In this document: piece after piece, positions 1 through 10,900 of the stretch
Layout: each line of letters opens with the position of its first letter
Position numbering within the stretch: position 1 is the stretch's first letter
Source of the DNA: Cinnamomum chago
Lineage: Eukaryota > Streptophyta > Magnoliopsida > Laurales > Lauraceae
Assembly (NCBI GenBank): GCA_038049695.1
Contig: CP142451.1
Span: forward strand, 46,573,001 to 46,637,000
Length of the DNA: 64,000 nt
Direction: 5' to 3'
The notes under the pieces: model-generated
Database searches by the model: none
Seen by the model: only the letters and a program-made list of their open reading frames with translations
Told to the model about the DNA's origin: nothing
Position numbers and translations under genes: made by a program

Positions 1-516
1 AAAGCATCAAGCGTTCTCATCTGAAGGACGATGGTGAAGTCCATACATGACTTGCGAACGTCGATCTGAACGGGTCGTGAGAAGTCGAATTCACTTTCTT
101 GTTTTTCCGTTGTATTTTGTATTTTCTTTAAGAGACAAAAAAATCACATTTCTTGTCTTTCTTCATTGATGAGATTTGTAAATCGCCTGTCACGGCACAA
201 ATCGCCTCCTCCGGTATAAAATCGCCTTTCACGGCAAACAAAATGAAATTGCCTCTCACGGCATTTAAAAAAAAATTGTCTCTTTCTTAAAATATATGTG
301 CAATGGAAAGTTAGAAAAGGTTGATTTCCATTCTACTTGCGAAGGTGGATCTTCGGATCACCATTCTAAATTCTAAGTAGAATAGAAAATTTGGCATACC
401 CGTACAAAAAATGTAGATGCCCTTTTTTTCTCCCCCTTTCTTCCCTCCATTCGGATCCTCTCGGTGACCTCGGGGACGGATGGGAGAGGAGAGGAAAGAA
501 AAAATCAGGTCCATCA
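1..516 (+). mobile_element. Outer Tat/Ogre element, right part of its 5' LTR
   Basis: The window opens inside an LTR. This stretch aligns by eye with about 5670-6176 of the inner element's LTR and ends in the same terminal sequence, GGTCCATCA. It shares the block of CGCC...GGC mini-repeats near 185-265 (in the inner LTR at 5862-5935). It is clearly more diverged than the three other Tat/Ogre LTRs in the window, so it belongs to an older insertion. The left part of the LTR lies outside the window. Confidence 0.85.
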
Positions 517-1595
517 AGCTGGCATACCCGGTGGGACTCGTTCATTTGAGAACGCGATGCTTAAATTCTTAGGCTTCCTTCTAGTTGGTGGCCTATGTTG
601 GATCTTGCATCAAAAAAAAAATGAGATGGGATTTTTGGAAATTTTCTACCTTTGAACTTATTTCCATTCTTTCTCATGTCAAAAAAAAATTTCAAGAAAA
701 AAAAATCTGATTTCTCTTTTTTGGATTCAATTTTGAGAAACTTTGATCCTCTCCTCTTTGAACTTGATAGCTCATAGAAATGTTCGCAGCTATTGTTCTT
801 ATCGGGGAATGGGCCATCTTTTCTCTTTGATGAGTCCGATGGATTTCCAAAAAAAAAACTCTTCAAAAAACTCCTTCAAAAAAAAATTTCTTTTCTTTTG
901 GAATCAAATTTGAGAAAGTTTGGTCCCCTCCTTCTCGGATTTAGCGCTCGCAGAAATGTTTGAGCCCTTATTCGGATTGGAACATCATTCCTTCTCTTTG
1001 ATGAATCCATCCAAAAAAAATAAAAAATAAAAACTTTTCAAAACCCACTAAGGTTGCACCAATTGCGTTCTTTGACCAAAGTGGATCTAAGTAAAGCCTT
1101 GTCCAGAGTGTGGAGACAACTAGACTGTTTGAGGCAAGGGTCCTCCAAACGGGTTCATTAAGTAATCCTACCCTTACCTAAGGGCTGATCTATTTTACAA
1201 GGTTTCATAAGACCGAATTGAAAACCTTTGTGTTTCATAAGACCGAATTGAAAAAGTACGCCCTACCGGGTCTACTCTATTCGCGACCAACACATCTGTA
1301 TCTCCAACCTTATATCATCTTACCTCGAGTGAGCTTCATTTCTCAGTAATTTGAATTAAGGTTCACAATTGCTTCTAGCAGTCACTGGAATGCTCGCTCC
1401 GAGCCTCCTGTACTTGCATTCAGAACAATTGTATCCTCTATGACTTTTTGCCTTCTTCACCTCGCTTGGACTGGGCCATGTTCCCTTGAGCGATTTGAAA
1501 AGACAAAACCATAGTTCTTTACCATTTATGATCACTATATTCTTGAGATTATTAATGGACGTGGTCTTGTTTCAGAAGTTTCCCAAAAACTAACA
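517..1595 (+). other. Untranslated leader of the outer Tat/Ogre element
   Basis: No gene is seen here. The leader is AT-rich with many A and T runs. It holds two diverged copies of the leader repeat (about 706-865 and 888-1010), recognisable by the 'GAGAAA(C/G)TTTG' and 'CGCAGAAATGTT' words, where the inner element has four conserved plus two diverged copies. Block 1045-1210 is strongly conserved with 7045-7200 of the inner element. The stretch just before the gag ATG is also conserved, including a pyrimidine-rich TTGTTTCAG at about 1567-1575. Confidence 0.7.
520..538 (+). other. Primer binding site of the outer Tat/Ogre element
   Basis: TGGCATACCCGGTGGGACT begins three bases after the LTR end and is identical to the site at 6180 in the inner element. 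A primer site starts with TGG, the complement of the tRNA CCA end. Ogre relatives are known to use tRNA-Arg. That this sequence matches tRNA-Arg is my expectation and has not been checked. Confidence 0.75.
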
Positions 1596-2588
1596 ATGGC
1601 GGCTTCATTAACCATCACTTTCGAAGAGAACAAGTACCAGCTCATGCTCTAGGAGAAGCGGAACAAGCACACTCATAAGCGCCCTGCCAGCTGCCGAAGC
1701 GTCATCTCCCTCGGCAAATCTCAGAACACCGGGTCGACCTCTACTCCCCGGACTATCGTCTTCGGGTCGCTGGGACCGTTCCCACTTTCCATAGAGGAAA
1801 TCATACCTGCTAAGAAGCAGAAGATCGCTCCGCAACGTGTCACTGCCATGACACCAAGGGCGAACGCGAAGAAGCCTGAAGCCCGTGGTAACCCCACGAA
1901 GCCTCAACCTGCAGAGAACCAGGTCTGTCCGAAGACTTGGTCCCCAAGACCTTCACCAAAACAAAGGAGGTCACGAGCATCTGCAAGGCCAGAGTACCTG
2001 GCCCCTCTCAAAGAAAACCGGTTCTATCCTTTTGCATACATGAAGGAGGAGAAACCAGCCTCTTGCCTGACAAAAAAGGAAACCCATCATGAGTCGGCTT
2101 GGTCCTACAAGCCAAAAATCAAATCATACATCACCAGGCCTCTGCAAGAACCTGCCAAAGCCTGCACTCCAACAGTTCGACCATTTATCTCAACGGGGGC
2201 CGAACTCGCAAAATTCAAAGCTTCGCTACGACAGTCGAAGGACCGAGTCCAAATCCTGTCTATGCCTAGCTTCAAAGAAGACAGGCTTGGCTGCTGCGCT
2301 CGAGGGAGTACATCCTTCATTGCTAAAGCCTAGCTAGAGCTGACAGACGCTCAAATTGCCCTTCGCATACGTCGCCGCGTGTCGTATCGACAAAAGAGAC
2401 TAGAAAAGCAAAGGACCCAGCATCCCACCCTCCAAGTCTCCCAAAAGTGGGTCGAAAAAGAAAGACCCGATCAAATTGCTGATGTCTATATGGTCGGCAA
2501 AACCAGAAGACGTCAAAAGTCAGCAACCAAAATTCATGTCCGACGGCCGGTGACTCACAGCGTCTCCCGGACACGAAGACGCCTGGAA
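1596..2588 (+). pseudogene. Outer Tat/Ogre gag, N-terminal part (fossil)
   Basis: This is homologous to codons 1 to about 327 of the inner gag-pol frame. It starts at the equivalent ATG (MAASLTITFEENKYQLML...) and shares the basic, proline-rich N-terminal extension. It is interrupted at 2588 by the type-A Copia insertion, and the same gene resumes at 49396. The coding sequence is degraded, with a few interruptions in this piece. It is a relic of gag-pol and is not expected to make protein. Confidence 0.85.
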
Positions 2589-2964
2589 GAATCTATTAGG
2601 GATTTTGTATATTGCAATTTGATGGATGCATTAACATTTAAGCATCATTTGATTTACAGACATATACTTTGAATTATAAAAAGTTGAAATCTTGAGTTAT
2701 TCATGCATTGCTTTTAAGATTTGTAAAAGTATCGATTTATGCATGATTTGTTTTTAAACTTGGATACATTTGTTTAGAAAAAGAATTTCTTAGAAATCAA
2801 GCAAGCCATTGGTCTTAAAGTTTTGAATCATTTTAGGCTTCTTATGTTTCATGTTTTTAAACCACTTAGTTTGATTTAAAACATGTTTCCAAGCTTGGTT
2901 TAATGGCCCAAAAGTTCCCACCAAGAAATACTTTGAAATATGAAATTTTTGGGAATTTTGGTCC

Positions 2965-3112
2965 CAGGCCTGTCCCGTAGAAGGCCAGGTCAACCGGGCC
3001 TGCAGTGTGCCAGGTCGATTGGGTAAAGAGCCGTTGTCTCCTGAAATGACAGTTTTATGACCGTTGTGAAGGCCAGGTCGACCCGGGGGTCATGGGGTCG
3101 ACCGGGGAGTAG
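2965..3112 (+). repeat. GGTCGACC palindrome cluster, type-A 5' LTR
   Basis: Several close variants of CCAGGTCGACCGGG occur within 150 bases of an otherwise AT-rich LTR. The core GGTCGACC is its own reverse complement. Matching clusters lie at about 47868-48045 (right LTR), 32596-32640 and 41964-42112 (type-B LTRs, minus strand) and 44630-44681. The TATA box follows about 20 bases later. Confidence 0.75.
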
Positions 3113-3131
3113 CCGTTGGGCAGTTTTGGGC

Positions 3132-3139
3132 TATAAAAT
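3132..3139 (+). promoter_or_regulatory. TATA box of the type-A Copia LTR
   Basis: TATAAAAT lies in the context TTTTGGGCTATAAAATGAAG. The same sequence is conserved in the right LTR at 48060-48067 and, in related form, in both type-B LTRs. It sits directly downstream of the GGTCGACC cluster, so it is the probable core promoter of the element. Confidence 0.65.
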
Positions 3140-4599
3140 GAAGTTCATTTCTTTGTCAAAGTAGGAGATTTTTAAGCCTTCTTTAGGTATTTGGAGACAT
3201 GACAAAGGGGATGAACTAAAAGAGACCAAGGGGTCAATTGGAGAGCTAAAGCTTGGATTAATGAAGTTAAATCTCTAAGTAAGCTCTACCTTCCTTAATC
3301 ATATGTTCTATGCTTTGTTTAAATTATTGGCAAATGAATTTTAGCATTATAACTATGATGTGTTGAATCCATTCTTCTCTTAATCTTTGATCCAATTAAG
3401 ATTGGATTCTTCACCTTGATTTCAATCCAAGTAGTTTTAAAATCTTTCTTAATCATGCTTAGACAAAGTCTTTGTTTTTCTTTTATAGCATGAGTCTTTT
3501 ACTTGGTTGAATCTTCATTTGTTGTTTTCATTTGAACTTTAGTTAAATTAATTTGGTTTTGAAAACAACATTGCACATGCATCACATGTTCTAAGTTAGT
3601 CATTTTCATACAACTTGTGAATCTTTGATTTTCATATCATTAACAAGTTGATATTCATACATGTGATTTGCATTAAACTTCAATCAAATCTTTTATGTGC
3701 CTTAAACTTTGAAATGCTTTAAGCATATATTTGTTGACAACAAAAATGTCACTTTGCCTCTTCACACCAAAAGCTACACGGAGCTGCATCCTACCAAAAT
3801 AGGCAGGCGCCACTTCAAGCATCAGATCTTGTCAGAATCAAACAAAAACTGCAAAGTCACTCAAAAGAACCAAAAGAGAGGTACACATGAAGTTTCGGGT
3901 CATTTCGATATCATTTGGCCTAGCTTCACTTCTCCAACAGCTAAGCAGCAGCTCCCGGCAGCTGAGCACCCCGGGACCATGGCACCCAATTCGGAGCTTG
4001 TGGATCATCTCAAAATAACTCCAAAAGGCTCCCCATCAAATTTCAGGTCAATCGGACATCGTTTGACCGAAAGTCAAAGCTCGGCATCTCTCTCGCAGGA
4101 GAAACAAAGGCAAGCGTTTGCATGACTCCAAACGGCTTCAAAACTCAAACGAAAGCCTATGGTTGGTCCTAACTACTGATGAGGGAGTCACACGTCGAAT
4201 TTCAGGTCAATCGGACAACGTTTGACCAAAAGTCAAAGCTCGGCATTTCCCTCGCAGTGAAATCAAAGGCAAGCATTTGCATGACCCCAAACGGCTTCAA
4301 AACTCAAAAGAAAGCCCATGGTTGGTCTTATTTAATGCTCAAGAAGCTTCACCTCAAATTTCAGGTCATTCCGACATCGTTTGACCCTGTTTCAGCTTCT
4401 GGCGGAAAATCAGCAGTTCTGCGCTCGGCTTTTCCCGGAAAATCGGAAACTTTGCAAACCAATTTGCAAGGATTCTCATCATGTTTTTCAGAGGGAAATC
4501 AAGCCAAAAATGTGGAGAAATGTCATAGAAAACAAACAAAAAAAACGGAAGCGAAAAACGACGAAAAACGGCCAGAAACGGGCCCCGGGAAGCAATTTT

Positions 4600-4690
4600 C
4601 CCCCCAGGGCCGCAGAGCCCCGCGACCCTGGGCCATGGTCGCCGGAGACCATGGGGCCGGCGACCCTGGGAGGTCCGGGGCGCCGATTTC
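4600..4690 (+). repeat. GC-rich palindrome cluster in the Tat/Ogre LTR
   Basis: GGTCGCCGG(A/C)GACC, CCATGG and GCGACCCTGGG words are packed into about 90 bases with almost no AT. The 3' LTR version (about 27990-28110) and the solo LTR version (about 20320-20440) contain a perfect 30-bp palindrome at 28038-28067 and 20365-20394, centred on GCCGGC. The surrounding LTR is AT-rich. Confidence 0.8.
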
Positions 4691-5352
4691 GCCCCGGGAC
4701 CCCCCGTTTCGTCCGTTTTCGCGAGACGAGTTGTTTTGTCCCTGTGATTTTTCCAGATTCAGACTTTTGAGGCTCCAAATTCGCCGATATTCGCCAAGAT
4801 CACAGGAATCCTTCCAAGAACTTCAAAAACTTCGTTGATCGCCAGCTGAACAACCAAAAAGTGCACTTTTTGCCCGCCCGATCGCGAAATCGACTGGACA
4901 GATGCTGCCGGCCCGCTGGTATCAACCAATGTCTGAAACTACATGATCATCTGATGTTGATTTACATAAGGATCCATCGATGATCATCGCAAAGGGAATT
5001 CCAAGAGACGCAACATGGCCCGCGACTCTTCAGCTACCAAGGTGGCCACTTAGTGCAATCAATTGGCCCGTTTATGGCAAGTTAATGCGGTCATTAACCC
5101 ATTATCTTGAACGGCCCAATCAGAAGCCTCCGTTCAGGAGTTACAAGTCCAAGCAATCATGGCATTCAAGCCATGAAACTCCTAACATAATGGAGATTAA
5201 AGGCGATTAAATGCCCATGACTCTCCTCCGGCCAATGAAATCCAAGGGTCAGGAGTTACAAAACAAAAAGCAATTAAACTCGTAACTCCTCCCTTAATGA
5301 GCTTTATTACCATAAAGGCTCATAAATCACTCCTAAAGGCTACCTAAAGGCC

Positions 5353-5360
5353 TATAAATA
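5353..5360 (+). promoter_or_regulatory. TATA box of the Tat/Ogre 5' LTR
   Basis: TATAAATA lies in the context GGCCTATAAATAGGAGTCC. It is conserved in the 3' LTR (28792-28799) and in the solo LTR on the minus strand (19640-19647). It is a good candidate for the start of the genomic transcript. Confidence 0.7.
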
Positions 5361-6179
5361 GGAGTCCCCTCCAAGCATTTCAAAAAAAAAAGGGGGACAC
5401 ACACAGAAAGAGCCAGAAAATCATTCAAAAATCCTTGGAGAAATCTCTACAACCCTGCTCCTTCAAGAAAACTCTGCTGCAACAAGTTCAACAAGGTGAT
5501 TGAAGCCCCTTGGGGGGCCACCCCCCCTCAAAGACCACCTATCCTTCTATCCAACATGGCTAGATGCGGCTTTTCAGCCCGTCTACTCAGCCTTTTACCG
5601 GATATAGGACCTTATCTTGGTCCTTACCCTCTAAAAATCTGAGGTTGGAGCCAAGCCAAGAAATCAAGCACTATGTTCTCATCTGAAGGACGATGGCGGA
5701 GCCCATACATGACTCGCGACCATCGATCTGAACGAGCCCTCCCACAATCGCATGAGAAGTTAGATTCCTTTTTCTTACTTTTCTGTTGTAAATTGTATTT
5801 TTTCTAAAGAGACAAAAAAATCACATCTCTTGTCTTTCATTATTGATAAGATTTGTAAATCGCCTTTCATGGCAAAATCGCCTCCAACGGCACCAAACCG
5901 CCTTCTACGGCACAAAAACGCCTTTCACGGCATTCAAACAAAACTGTCTCTTTTATTAAAATATGTATGCAATGGAAAACTAGAAAAAAGTTTCATTTCC
6001 CTTTTTACTTGTGAAGGTGGATCTCCGGATCACCATTTCTAAATTCCAAGTATTAAAGAGAAATTGGCATACCCGTACAAAAAAACTGATGCCCGCTTTT
6101 CCTTTTTCCCTCCACCATACCCCGTCAGCCCCGGGGCGGAGGCAGCTTTGGAAAAAGACAAAAGCCGGGACCATCAAGC

Positions 6180-6198
6180 TGGCATACCCGGTGGGACT
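6180..6198 (+). other. Primer binding site of the inner Tat/Ogre element
   Basis: TGGCATACCCGGTGGGACT starts four bases after the LTR end. It is identical to the outer copy's site at 520. It probably pairs with a tRNA-Arg 3' end, as known for Ogre relatives, but I have not checked the match. Confidence 0.75.
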
Positions 6199-6370
6199 CG
6201 TTCATTTGATGAACATGTGCTTAGATTCCTTTTGGCTCCTTTTTATTTGGTGGCCTATGTTGGATCTTGCATCTAAAAAACAAACACATGAGATGGGATT
6301 CTTGGAAATTTCTTCTTTTGAGTTTATTTCCAGTCTTTCTTGTTTCTAAAAAAAAAATTTTCTCAAAAAA

Positions 6371-7030
6371 AAATCAAAAACAAAATCTGATTTAAAAAAA
6401 AATTTCAGATTTTTCTCTTTTGGGTTTAAGTTGAGAAACTTTGGTTTTTTCCTTTTCGGACTTCGGGATCGCAGAAATGTTGAACCCATTTTCGGAATGG
6501 AACACCATTCGCTCTCTTCTATGAATCCATAAAAAAAAAATCAAAAACAAAATCTGATTTAAAATTTTTTTTTCAGATTTTTCTCTTTTGGGTTTAAGTT
6601 GAGAAACTTTGGTTTTTTCCTTTTCGGACTTCGGGATCGCAGAAATGTTGAACCCATTTTCGGAATGGAACACCATTCGCTCTCTTCTATGAATCCATAA
6701 AAAAAAATCAAAAACAAAATCTGATTTAAAATTTTTTTTTTCAGATTTTTCTCTTTTGGGTTTAAGTTAAGAAACTTTGGTTTTTTCCTTTTCGGACTTC
6801 GGGATCGCAGAAATGTTGAACCCATTTTCGGAATGGAACACCATTCGCTCTCTTCTATGAATCCATAAAAAAAATCTGATTTACAAAAAATTTTCAGATT
6901 TTCCTCTTTTGGGTTTAAGTTGAGAAACTTTGGTTTCTTCCTTTTCGGACTTCGGGATCGCAGAAATGTTGAACCCATTTTCGGAATGGAACACCATTCG
7001 CTCTCTTCTATGAATCCATAATAAAAAAAA
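6371..7030 (+). repeat. Leader tandem repeat, four copies of about 165 bp
   Basis: Four consecutive, nearly identical units each contain AATCTGATTT, a T-rich run, GGGTTTAAGTT(G/A)AGAAAC, GGACTTCGGGATCGCAG and CCATTCGCTCTCTTC. Unit starts are near 6371, 6540, 6705 and 6868. Two diverged units at about 7290-7425 and 7438-7560 keep the CGCAGAAATGTTGA core. Long minus-strand reading frames across this array are repeats without coding meaning. Confidence 0.88.
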
Positions 7031-7968
7031 AATCTTTCAAAACAAAAAGCCACTAAGGTTGCACCAATTGCGTTCTTTGACCAAAGTGGATCTAAGAAAA
7101 GCCTTGTCCAGAGTGTGGAGACAGCTAGACTGTTCTAGGCAAGGGTCCTCCAAACGGGTTCATTAAGTAATCCTATCCTTACCTGGGGGCTGATCTATCA
7201 ACTGAGGTTTCATAAGATCGAATTGGAGATCTATGTGAACTCTTAAAAAAAAAAAAAATCTTCAAAAAAAAAAAAAAAAAACTTCTGTCATTTTTGGATT
7301 CATATTTGAGAAATCCTGGTTCCTTCCTTTTCGGACTTCGAGATCGCAGAAATGTTGAACTCATATTCGGATTGGAATACCATTTGCTCTCTTCTATAAA
7401 GTCCAATCTTGACACTTTCAAAAAAAAAACTTCCGTCACTTTTGGATTCATATTTGAGAAATCCTGGTTCCTTCCTTTTCGGACTTTCGAGCTCGCAGAA
7501 ATGTTGAGCTCATTTTCGGATTGGAATACCATTTGCTCTCTCCTATGAATCCAATCTTGACCTTTCAAAAATCCCATCTCGTGTCCTTTCCAAGGATGCG
7601 ATTTGCAACATTTGTGCCTAGCGGTGCTAGTACGCCCTTTCGGGTCTACTGTATTCGCAACCGACACATTTGTATCTCAACCTTATATCATTTTACCTTG
7701 AGTGAGCTTTGCTTCTCGGTAATTTGAATTAAGGTTCACAATTGCTTCTAGCAGTCACTGGGACGCTCATTCTGAGCTGACCCTACCTGCGTTCAGAACA
7801 ATTGTGCCCTCTATGGCTTTTCTGCCTTCCTCATATTGCTTGGGCTGGGCCATGTCCCCTCGGGCGACTTGAAAAGGCGAAACCATAGTATTTTCCATTT
7901 ATGATCACCATATTCTTGTGATTACTAATGGATATGGTCTTGTTTCAGAAGTTTTCCAAAAACTAACA

Positions 7969-10900
7969 ATGGCAGCTTCATTAACCATCACCTTTGATGA
8001 GAACAAGTACCAGCTCATGCTCCAAGACAAACAAACCAAGCGCACTTACAAGCGCCCCGCCAGCTGCCGAAGCGTCATTTCCCTCGGCAACTCAGAAGAC
8101 ACCGGGTCAAACTCTACTCCCCGGACCATTGTCTTCGGGTCATTGGGACCATTCCCACTGCCCGCAGAAGAAACCGCACCTGCCAAGAAGCAGAGAACCG
8201 CCCCTCAACGTATCACTACAGTGATACCAAGGGCGATCATCAAGAAACCTGAGGCCCGTAGTGCTCCTGCAAAGCCTCAACCAGCAAGAAACCAGGTCTG
8301 CTCAAAGACTTGGTCTCCAAGGCCTTCACCCAAACAGCGAAGGTCACAAACATCAGCAAAGCCAGCATACCTGGCCCCTCTCAAGGAGAACCGGTTCTAC
8401 CCTCTTGCTTACATGAAAGAGGAGAAGCCTACCCTCCGCCAAACAAAACCAACTCAGCACGAGCCGGCTTGCTCATACAAGCCCAAAATCAAATCGTGCA
8501 TCGTAAGGCCTCCGCAAGAACCTGTCAAGGCCTTCACACCTACGAGTCGACCCTTCCTCTCAACGGGAGCCGAACTCGCAAAATTCAAAGCTTCGCTGCG
8601 ACAGGCAAAGGACCGCGTCCAGATCCTGTCCCTGCCCATCTTCAAAGAAGACAAGCTTGGCTGCTGCGCACCAGGGACTACTTCCTTCATTGCTAGGGCA
8701 CAGCCAGAGCTAACCAAAGCTCAAATCGCTCGTCGTATGCGTCGCCGAACGGCATATCGACAAAAGAGACTAGAGAAGCAAAGAACCCAGGATTCTGCAC
8801 TTCAAGTCTCCCAAAAATGGGTCGAAAAAGAAAGACCCGACCAACTTGTTGCTGTTCATATGGTTGGCAAAACCAGAAAACGCCAGAAGTCAGCAACTAA
8901 AATCCATGTCAGACGACCGGTGACTCGCAGCGTCTCCCAGACACGAAGACATAAAGAAAACTCTCCCGCTCCTTCAAGCCAAGGACATCAGAGTGACCAC
9001 TCTTCGAGCTCTTCATCTAAAAGAATGAGCTCCAGCTCAGTCACCAAGACTGTATCCTCTTTCGACTCTCGAAGAATGAACGTCTTGGTAACAAATGCTG
9101 AGCAACCTCCGCCGCATGATGACGTAACCGCACGCATCCAGCAGCTGGAGCAAGGGCAGCAGAGGATAGAGACTCTAATAGAGAACCTAATTCTCAATCT
9201 TCAGCGTCCACAAAACAATGAAGCTCCTCCGAGCCATCAAGGCGACGAGGAAAATGCGGAAAACAGTGAGTCACGCGCCCTTACCAAAAAGGACGTTGAC
9301 GATATCCTCGCCAAAGCAAAAGAAGAGGATACACTAAAGGAGCATGGGATCAAGCCACCATATCCCTTGTGGATGGACTCGGTCCCGTTCCCTACAAAAT
9401 TCAAGCAACCTACTCTCCAAACATATACGGGGAAAGGTTCAGCCAGACAACACGTCATCCATTTCAAGATCCTGACGGGAGCTATTGCGGATCAAGATGC
9501 CCTCAAAATCCGCCTCTTTGCAAGTACCCTAAAAGGTACGGCCTTTGATTGGTACTCCACTCTGCCGGAGGACTCCATTCAAAATTGGGCCATGTTGGAG
9601 ACACGCTTCCTAACCCACTTCAAAGGTGAGGATCATCCTGTTAGTATGGCTCAGCTCTGCAGCCTAAAACAGGGAGAGAATGAGTCAACATATGACTTCA
9701 TTCACAAGTGGAAGGCAATGGCATACAAATGCTCCGATGTACTGCCACAAGCATCACTGGTCGACATCTGCCGAAACAACATGAGAGCAAGAATCCGCTC
9801 CATGATCATCGGCAACAAATCAAAGAACCTGGGAGAACTCCTGGAAGCATCTATGGAAGCTGAAACGGTGATCAAAGACCTCAACAGTCAGAAATCATTA
9901 AAGAAAGAGCCGACTACCATTGCAACCTCAAAACCAAAGAAAAAGGAGGTTCTCAATGTGCAAACCAAGTCAGCTCCTCAGCAGCCAAAGAAAGATGAAA
10001 ACAAAGCTACAGGTAAAAAGCCTGAACTCTCTGATGCCTTCAGAGAACGGGTAGAAAAGAAATACCCGTTTGATGAAGACGTTGAAGAAATCTTTGGGGC
10101 ACTCCTAGCAAACGGCAAACTTACATTGCCTGACCCCAAAAGACCAGGAGATGTTGGCAAAACCAACGATCCTCGGTACTGCCCATACCATCAGATGGTC
10201 TCGCATCCTCTCAATCAATGTTTTGTTGTGAGAGAGAAGATAAATGAGATGTGGAAAAACGGAGTCATTACCTTCGACAAGAACTATGGGTCTGCCTCCG
10301 TCAACATGGTGTCGTGTGGACAAAAACAAAAATCACCAAAAGAGAAGATCACTACTTCCTTCAAGGTGATAAAGATGACCCAAACGTCCCAAGAGTTGGT
10401 TCCATATCCAACATCAGACGGACAGCCCATATGGGTACACCCTGATCTCCTAGAAGATGAAAATTGGGAGGTCGTCAAAACAAAGCCAACCGCTCAACAG
10501 CGAAGGCAAGCCAGGAGACAACTCCGCAAGCTCAAACAGCAGGAGAAAGCTCCGAAAAAGCAAGAAGTCGCTGAAAAGGCAGAAACCTCCTCTACCGCTT
10601 CACTGGGGGCAACAGAAGAGTCCTCTCCTAAGGCTTCAAAGGCGGTAAGAAAATTCACTCTTGGTGATTTCATGCCACCACATCTCAAAGATGAAACTAC
10701 GCAGGGGGCATCATACTCTTGCAACTCAGTGGTCGGATTCTCCATGGATGGATATGAGTCCAGTGACACCGCCAGTGACATCGATGAGTGGGAAGAATCC
10801 CTCGAAACAGGAGAATATCTCTCCGACGAGGAATGGATCCCTGAATCTCATCTTATGCCAGTAATCTGGTATAACCCATTACAGCCGCAAGGATCCTGGT

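Larger units (their letters stand above)
2594..3731 (+). repeat. Type-A Copia 5' LTR, left part
   Basis: This matches the first about 1.14 kb of the right LTR (47497 onward) almost base for base. A GC-rich cluster with GGTCGACC-like words lies at about 2965-3110, just upstream of a TATA box at 3132. The LTR is split at 3731 by the inner Tat/Ogre element and continues at 29616. ATATT is present on both sides of that insertion. Confidence 0.9.
3732..6176 (+). repeat. Inner Tat/Ogre 5' LTR
   Basis: The LTR is 2445 bp, TG...CA. It aligns throughout with 27132-29615. From left to right it holds two to three copies of an about 155-bp repeat (4035-4360), a GC-rich palindrome cluster (about 4600-4690), a TATA box at 5353 and a run of CGCC...GGC mini-repeats (5862-5935). 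The palindrome cluster is shorter here than in the 3' LTR and the solo LTR, and this is the main length difference between them. Confidence 0.93.
6177..7968 (+). other. Untranslated leader of the inner Tat/Ogre element
   Basis: No gene is seen in this 1.8-kb leader. It holds the primer site, the 165-bp repeat array (6371-7030), a unique block at 7045-7235 conserved in the outer copy, two diverged repeat copies (about 7290-7560) and a conserved stretch up to the ATG. The conserved TGGTCTTGTTTCAG just before the ATG (7934-7948) resembles a plant 3' splice site. A leader intron is possible but not shown. Confidence 0.75.

Noticed and set aside
520-538. tRNA-like sequence at the primer sites
   Set aside because: Only the short primer complement is present; there is no cloverleaf, so no tRNA gene is called.
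4179-4838. Open frame of 219 codons inside the Tat/Ogre LTR, also seen in the 3' and solo LTRs
   Set aside because: It lies wholly in LTR sequence across internal repeats and the GC cluster, and its frame and length differ between the copies.
6392-7053. Minus-strand frames of 94 and 164 codons in the leader
   Set aside because: They are translations of the 165-bp tandem repeats (IEESEWCSIPKMGSTFLRSR repeated) and are absent in the outer copy.
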